64,000 nt of DNA from Pisaster brevispinus (Eukaryota; Echinodermata; Asteroidea; Forcipulatida; Asteriidae): positions 186,001 through 250,000 of the forward strand of contig JAMKCF010000071.1 of NCBI GenBank assembly GCA_023634235.1, given 5' to 3'. A program made the translations under genes and the position numbers. Of this stretch, positions 58,762 to 64,000 are shown in pieces. Within the stretch, counting starts at the first letter, position 1. Every line of letters starts with the position of its first letter. The notes under the pieces were generated by a model. It ran no database searches, was not told where the DNA came from, and saw only the letters and a program-made list of their open reading frames with translations.

Positions 58762-59174
58762 GCTGACGATTCTGTAGGCGAGGCGAGCGGCCTGGATGTT
58801 AGGCCCACCCCTTAGAGAAATAGGAAAACAAAAACCAGGGGTAATGGCCCAAAATAAAAGTGCGGTGATTTTGGGAATAAGTCCCGATCTAGGAGGGCTA
58901 GAGAGATGATTTTTTTACCTGACTCTGCCTTAGGTATCCCTGCATCCGAAAATTAGACTTTTACGGCCGTTGCGGGCAGGCTTCACACCGGAAAAGACCA
59001 GCAAGCGGGGACACTCCGAAAGCCCCCCAAAACATCAACTTGATTTTGCTGTAAAAAGACACAAATACAAAATAAGGAGGGTCACATCACCCCCAGGGCA
59101 ATATTGAATCTGCACAATTTTAGTACCACTGTAAAGCCCGTTTCAAGGGCTCCCTCTCCCGTGAGTTTGGGGTT
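58762..59174 (+). repeat. Representative type A monomer (413 bp)
   Basis: This is a near-consensus type A unit. From its start it has the conserved GCTGACGATTCTG block and a GC-rich stretch ending GATGTTAGG. Then comes CCCACCCCTTAGAGAAATAG, a short A-rich spacer of about 20 bases ending ACCAGGGG, and TAATGGCC. The A-type marks follow in order: GTGATTTT, AAGTCCC, GAGAGATG, TTTACCTG, CCCCCCAAAA, CAACTTG. The tail has a short hairpin (AGCCC/GGGCT) and GTGAGTTTGGGG. It departs from consensus at ATATTGAATC (usually ATATCGAATC) near 59101, a CpG to TpG change. I see no internal sub-repeat inside the monomer. Confidence 0.93.
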
Positions 59175-60034
59175 GCTGACGATTCTGTAGGCGAGGCGAG
59201 CGGCCTGGATGTTAGGCCCACCCCTTAGAGAAATAGGAAAACAAAAACCAGGGGTAATGGCCCAAAATAAAAGTGCGGTGATTTTGGGAATAAGTCCCGA
59301 TCTAGGAGGGCTAGAGAGATGATTTTTTTACCTGACTCTGCCTTAGGTATCCCTGCATCCGAAAATTAGACTTTTACGGCCGTTGCGGGCAGGCTTCACA
59401 CCGGAAAAGACCAGCAAGCGGGGACACTCCGAAAGCCCCCAAAACATCAACTTGATTTTGCTGTAAAAAGACACAAATACAAAATAAGGAGGGTCACATC
59501 ACCCCCGGGCAATATCGAATCTGCACAATTTTAGTACCACTGTAAAGCCCGTTTCAAGGGCTCCCTCTCCCGTGAGTTTGGGGTTGCTGACGATTCTGTA
59601 GGCGAGGCGAGCGGCCTGGATGTTAGGCCTACCCCTAAGAAAAATAGAAAAAAAAACAAAAAAACAAAAAAAACCAAGAAGCAAGGTCGTGCCGGCAGGG
59701 GTCATGGCCCAAAATAAAAGTGCGGTGAATTTGGGAATAACTCCCGATCTAGGAGGGCTAGAGGGATGATTTTTTGGCCTGACTCTGCCTTAGGTATCCC
59801 TGCATCCGAAAATTAGACTTTTACGGCCGTTGCGGGCAGGCTTCACACCGGAAAAGACCAGCAAGCGGGGACACTCCGAAAGCCCCGCAAAACATCAACG
59901 TGATTTTGCTGTAAAAAGACACAAATACAAAATAAGGAGGGTCACATCACCCCCAGGGCAATATCGAATCTGCACAATTTTAGTACCACTGTAAAGCCCG
60001 TTTCAAGTGCTCCCTCTCCCGTGAGTTTGGGGTC

Positions 60035-60483
60035 GCTGACGATTCTGTAGGCGAGGCGAGCGGCCTGGATGTTAGGCCTTCCCCTAAGAAAAATTGAAAA
60101 AAAAAAAAAAAAAAAAAAAAAACCCAGAAGCAAGGTCGTGCCGGCAGGGGTCATGGCGCAAAATAAAAGTGCGGTGAATTTGGGAATAAGTCCCGATCTA
60201 GGAGGGCTAGAGAGATGATTTTTTTACCTGACTCTGCCTTAGGTATCCCTGCATCCGAAAATTAGACTTTTACGGCCGTTGCGGGCAGGCTTCACACCGG
60301 AAAAGACCAGCAAGCGGGGACACTCCGAAAGCCCCCCAAAACATCAACTTGATTTTGCTGTAAAAAGACACAAATACAAAATAAGGAGGGTCACATCACC
60401 CCCAGGGCAATATCGAATCTGCACAATTTTAGTACCACTGTAAAGCCCGTTTCAAGGGCTCCCTGTCCCGTGAGTTTGGGGTC
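60035..60483 (+). repeat. Hybrid monomer switching B to A after GTGAATTT
   Basis: The spacer is B-type with CCTTCCCC. GTGAATTTGGGAATA is B-like and is followed at once by A-type AGTCCCG, GAGAGATG, TTTACCTG, CCCCCCAAAA and CAACTTG. The switch therefore lies between about 60181 and 60192. CATGGCGCAAAAT near 60153 is private. The unit ends with TCCCTGTCCCG, shared with the end of the unit at 63006. Confidence 0.84.
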
Positions 60484-60930
60484 GCTGACGATTCTGTAGG
60501 CGAGGCGAGCGGCCTGGATGTTAGGCCTACCCCTAAGAAAAATTGAAAAAAAAACAAAACAAAAAAAAACCCAGAAGCAAGGTCGTGCCGGCAGGGGTCA
60601 TGGCCCAAAATAAAAGTGCGGTGAATTTGGGAATAACTCCCAATCTAGGAGGGCTAGAGGGATGATTTTTTGGCCTGACTCTGCCTTAGGTATCCCTGCA
60701 TCCGAAACTTAGACTTTTACGGCCGTTGCGGGCAGGCTTCACACCGGAAAAGACTAGCAAGCGGGGACACTCCGAAAGCCCCGCAAAACATCAACGTGAT
60801 TTTGCTGTAAAAAGACACAAATACAAAATAAGGAGGGTCACATCACCCCCAGGGCAATATCGAATCTGCACAATTTTAGTACCACTGTAAAGCCCGTTTC
60901 AAGGGCTCCCTCTCCCGTGAGTTTGGGGTC
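60484..60930 (+). repeat. B monomer matched by the one at 63453
   Basis: This unit shares CCCAATCTAGG, CCGAAACTTAGAC and AAGACTAGCAAGCGG with the B unit at 63453-63900, about 3 kb to the right. Both are preceded by a unit ending TCCCTGTCCCG. The spacer differs: CCTACCCC with a C-broken A tract here, CCTTCCCC with a pure A tract there. The right parts are therefore the shared piece. Confidence 0.85.
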
Positions 60931-61756
60931 GCTGACGATTCTGTAGGCGAGGCGAGCGGCCTGGATGTTAGGCCCACCCCTTAGAGAAATAGGAAAACAA
61001 AAACCAGGGGTAATGGCCCAAAATAAAAGTGCGGTGATTTTGGGAATAAGTCCCGATCTAGGAGGGCTAGATAGATGATTTTTTTACCTGACTCTGCCTT
61101 AGGTATCCCTGCATCCGAAAATTAGAATTTTACGGCCGTTGCGGGCAGGCTTCACACCGGAAAAGACCAGCAAGCGGGGACACTCCGAAAGCCCCGCAAA
61201 ACATCAACTTGATTTTGCTTTAAAAAGACACAAATACAAAATAAGGAGGGTCACATCACCCCCAGGGCAATACCGAATCTGCACAATTTTAGTACCACTG
61301 TAAAGCCCGTTTCAAGGGCTCCCTCTCCCGTGAGTTTGGGGTCGCTGACGATTCTGTAGGCGAGGCGAGCGGCCTGGATGTTAGGCCCACCCCTTAGAGA
61401 AATAGGAAAACAAAAACCAGGGGTAATGGCCCAAAATAAAAGTGAGGTGATTTTGGGAATAAGTCCCGATCTAGGAGGGCTAGAGAGATGATTTTTTTAC
61501 CTGACTCTGCCTTAGGTATCCCTGCATCCGAAAATTAGACTTTTACGGCCGTTGCGGGCAGGCTTCACACCGGAAAAGACCAGCAAGCGGGGACACTCCG
61601 AAAGCCCCCCAAAACATCAACTTGATTTTGCTGTAAAAAGACACAAATACAAAATAAGGAGGGTCACATCACCCCCAGGGCAATATCAAATCTGCACAAT
61701 TTTAGTACCACTGTAAAGCCCGTTTCAAGGGCTCCCTCTCCCGTGAGTTTGGGGTC

Positions 61757-62146
61757 GCTGACGATTCTGTAGGCGAGGCGAGCGGCCTGGATGTTAGGCC
61801 CACCCCTTAGAGAAATAGGAAAACAAAAACCAGGGGTAATGGCCCAAAATAAAAGTGAGGTGATTTTGGGAATAAGTCCCGATCTAGGAGGGCTAGAGAG
61901 ATGATTTTTTTACCTGACTCTGCCTTAGGTATCCCTGCATCCGAAAATTAGGCTTCACACCGGAAAAGACCAGCAAGCGGGGACACTCCGAAAGCCCCCC
62001 AAAACATCAACTTGATTTTGCTGTAAAAAGACACAAATACAAAATAAGGAGGGTCACATCACCCCCAGGGCAATATCGAATCTGCACAATTTTAGTACCA
62101 CTGTAAAGCCCGTTTCAAGGGCTCCCTCTCCCGTGAGTTTGGGGTC
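61757..62146 (+). repeat. A unit with 23-bp deletion (390 bp)
   Basis: CCGAAAATTAGGCTTCACACC at 61941-61961 joins AAATTAG to GCTTCAC. It removes the ACTTTTACGG, CCGTTGCGGGCAG part that is otherwise near-invariant. The partners share AG at the join. The unit and its left neighbour (61344) share AAGTGAGGTGATT, so they are likely direct duplicates of each other apart from the deletion. Confidence 0.9.
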
Positions 62147-63900
62147 GCTGACGATTCTGTAGGCGAGGCGAGCGGCCTGGATGTTAGGCCTACCCCTAAG
62201 AAAATTTGAAAAAAAAAAAAAAAAAAAAAAAAACAGAAGCAAGGTCGTGCCGGCAGGGGTCATGGCCCAAAATAAAAGTGCGGTGAATTTGGGAATAACT
62301 CCCGATCTAGGAGGGCTAGAGAGATGATTTTTTGGCCTGACTCTGCCTTAGGTATCCCTGCATCCGAAAATTAGACTTTTACGGCCGTTGCGGGCAGGCT
62401 TCACACCGGAAAAGACCAGCAAGCGGGGACACTCCGAAAGCCCCGCAAAACATCAACGTGATTTTGCTGTAAAAAGACACAAATACAAAATAAGGAGGGT
62501 CACATCACCCCCAGGGCAATATCGAATCTGCACAATTTTAGTACCACTGTAAAGCCCGTTTCAAGGGCTCCCTCTCCCGTGAGTTTGGGGTCGCTGACGA
62601 TTCTGTAGGCGAGGCGAGCGGCCTGGATGTTAGGCCCACCCCTTAGAGAAATAGGAAAACAAAAACCACGGGTAATGGCCCAAAATAAAAGTGCGGTGAT
62701 TTTGGGAATAAGTCCCAATCTAGGAGGGCTAGAGAGATGATTTTTTTACCTGACTCTGCCTTAGGTATCCCTGCATCCGAAAATTAGACTTTTACGGCCG
62801 TTGCGGGCAGGCTTCACACCGGAAAAGACCAGCAAGCGGGGACACTCCGAAAGCCCCCCAAAACATCAACTTGATTTTGCTTTAAAAATACACAAATACA
62901 AAATAAGGAGGGTCACATCACCCCCAGGGCAATATCGAATCTGCACAATTTTAGTACCACTGTAAAGCCCGTTTCAAGGGCTCCCTCTCCCGTGAGTTTG
63001 GGGTCGCTGACGATTCTGTAGGCGAGGCGAGCGGCCTGGATGTTAGGCCTACCCCTAAGAAAAATTGAAAAAAAAAAAAAAAAAAAAAAAACCCAGAAGC
63101 AAGGTCGTGCCGGCAGGGGTCATGGCCCAAAATAAAAGTGCGATGAATTTGGGAATAACTCCCGATCTAGGAGGGCTAGAGAGATGATTTTTTGGCCTGA
63201 CTCTGCCTTAGGTATCCCTGCATCCGAAAATTAGACTTTTACGGCCGTTGCGGGCAGGCTTCACACCGGAAAAGACCAGCAAGCGGGGACACTCCGAAAG
63301 CCCCGCAAAACATCAACGTGATTTTGCTGTAAAAAGACACAAATACAAAATAAGGAGGGTCACATCACCCCCAGGGCAATATCGAATCTGCACAATTTTA
63401 GTACCACTGTAAAGCCCGTTTCAAGGGCTCCCTGTCCCGTGAGTTTGGGGTCGCTGACGATTCTGTAGGCGAGGCGAGCGGCCTGGATGTTAGGCCTTCC
63501 CCTAAGAAAAATTGAAAAAAAAAAAAAAAAAAAAAAAAACCCAGAAGCAAGGTCGTGCCGGCAGGGGTCATGGCCCAAAATAAAAGTGCGGTGAATTTGG
63601 GAATAACTCCCAATCTAGGAGGGCTAGAGGGATGATTTTTTGGCCTGACTCTGCCTTAGGTATCCCTGCATCCGAAACTTAGACTTTTACGGCCGTTGCG
63701 GGCAGGCTTCACACCGGAAAAGACTAGCAAGCGGGGACACTCCGAAAGCCCCGCAAAACATCAACGTGATTTTGCTGTAAAAAGACACAAATACAAAATA
63801 AGGAGGGTCACATCACCCCCAGGGCAATATCGAATCTGCACAATTTTAGTACCACTGTAAAGCCCGTTTCAAGGGCTCCCTCTCCCGTGAGTTTGGGGTC

Positions 63901-64000
63901 GCTGACGATTCTGTAGGCGAGGCGAGCGGCCTGGATGTTAGGCCCACCCCTTAGAGAAATAGGAAAACAAAAACCAGGGGTAATGGCCCAAAATAAAAGT
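63901..64000 (+). repeat. Type A monomer, cut by window end (100 bp seen)
   Basis: Only the opening block and the A-type spacer (CCCACCCCTTAGAGAAATAG, CCAGGGGTAATGG) are visible before the window ends. The array clearly continues to the right. At the left edge base 1 is likewise the last base of a preceding unit, so neither array boundary is in view. Confidence 0.95.

Larger units (their letters stand above)
1..64000 (+). repeat. Tandem satellite array, ~413/447-bp monomers, fills the window
   Basis: Every unit begins with a recognisable GCTGACGATTCTG-like motif. Type A starts: 2, 2208, 3073, 3936, 4792, 5650, 6963, 7376, 8240, 9101, 9514, 9927, 11681, 12544, 13405, 14263, 15124, 15984, 16842, 17255, 18117, 18977, 19837, 20792, 22102, 22515, 22928, 23341, 24198, 25059, 25472, 25885, 26298, 27155, 28453, 28813, 29330, 30187, 30792, 31648, 32061, 32921, 33333, 33746, 34601, 35459, 35872, 37181, 38038, 38451, 39309, 40169, 41029, 41442, 41855, 42656, 43607, 44464, 44876, 45729, 46533, 48288, 49149, 50897, 51309, 52165, 52578, 53269, 54129, 54990, 55850, 56713, 57125, 58762, 59175, 60931, 61344, 61757, 62593, 63901. 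Type B starts: 416, 864, 1307, 1755, 2621, 3487, 4349, 5205, 6063, 6512, 7789, 8654, 10340, 10782, 11231, 12094, 12957, 13817, 14676, 15536, 16396, 17668, 18529, 19390, 20250, 21205, 21655, 23754, 24611, 26711, 27568, 28012, 29743, 31205, 32474, 34159, 35014, 36285, 36735, 37594, 38864, 39722, 40582, 42268, 43069, 44020, 45288, 46089, 46946, 47390, 47841, 48701, 49559, 50001, 50447, 51721, 52824, 53682, 54542, 55403, 56263, 57538, 57869, 58316, 59586, 60035, 60484, 62147, 63006, 63453. Each unit ends one base before the next start. No unit is inverted. Confidence 0.98.

Noticed and set aside
1..64000. CRISPR array or bacterial repeat region
   Set aside because: The repeating unit is over 400 bp with no unique spacers, and no cas-like or other gene is present.
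1..64000. Regular A-B dimer of ~860 bp as the true repeat unit
   Set aside because: Alternation holds only in stretches (for example 12.1-16.8 and 38.9-41.4 kb). Runs such as B-B-B-B at 416 and A-A-A-A at 22102 rule out a window-wide dimer.
1..64000. Ribosomal DNA spacer repeats
   Set aside because: No rRNA-like segment appears in 64 kb, which exceeds a typical rDNA unit, and the monomers continue through both window edges.

Overview
All 64 kb of this window is one tandem satellite array. I see no gene, RNA gene, recognisable transposon or unique sequence anywhere. Taking the recurring motif GCTGACGATTCTG as unit start, I count 150 starts between positions 2 and 63901. That gives 149 complete monomers and one monomer cut by the window end, all in the same orientation. 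Bases 1 to 64000 are covered without a gap. The absence of genes, the homogenised monomers and the layered duplications point to eukaryotic heterochromatin (centromeric, pericentromeric or subtelomeric). I do not recognise the satellite family and cannot name the organism. Recurrent CpG to TpG and CpG to CpA differences between copies suggest that the DNA is or was cytosine-methylated.

Two monomer subfamilies are interspersed irregularly. Type A (80 starts) is almost always 412-414 bp. Type B (70 starts) is usually 441-453 bp. B carries a poly-A tract of up to 30 bases, often broken by single C's, plus a 20-bp segment that A lacks. That segment is bounded by a CAG direct repeat, as expected for a slippage deletion. 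The subfamilies also differ at linked sites across the unit: A reads GTGATTTT, AAGTCCC, TTTACCTG, CCCCCCAAAA, CAACTTG; B reads GTGAATTT, AACTCCC, TTGGCCTG, CCCCGCAAAA, CAACGTG. A-B pairs of about 860 bp are common, but no single dimer period runs through the window.

Layout. 0-12 kb: older segmental copies (2208-4348 repeated at 7376-9513; 6063-7375 repeated at 10782-12093). 12.1-19.4 kb: a locally amplified cluster with private marks. 19.4-22.1 kb: mixed units and an out-of-register recombinant. 22.1-28.0 kb: a clear seven-unit higher-order repeat in two tandem copies (2957 and 2953 bp). 28-31 kb: the most rearranged stretch, with deletions and 517-bp and 192-bp duplications. 31-49 kb: mixed A/B units with shorter multi-unit copies and patches shared with distant parts of the array. 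49-53 kb: single-unit tandem duplications and the shortest monomer (246 bp). 53.3-56.7 kb: a four-unit higher-order repeat in two tandem copies (1721 and 1723 bp). 56.7-64 kb: mixed units with two further internal deletions.

No genes work together here. What the sequence records is array evolution: unequal exchange, conversion between A and B units, microhomology-type junctions, and spread of variant units over tens of kilobases. The many 60-140 codon reading frames are repeats of one non-coding frame through the poly-T tract on the minus strand, and I do not call them genes.
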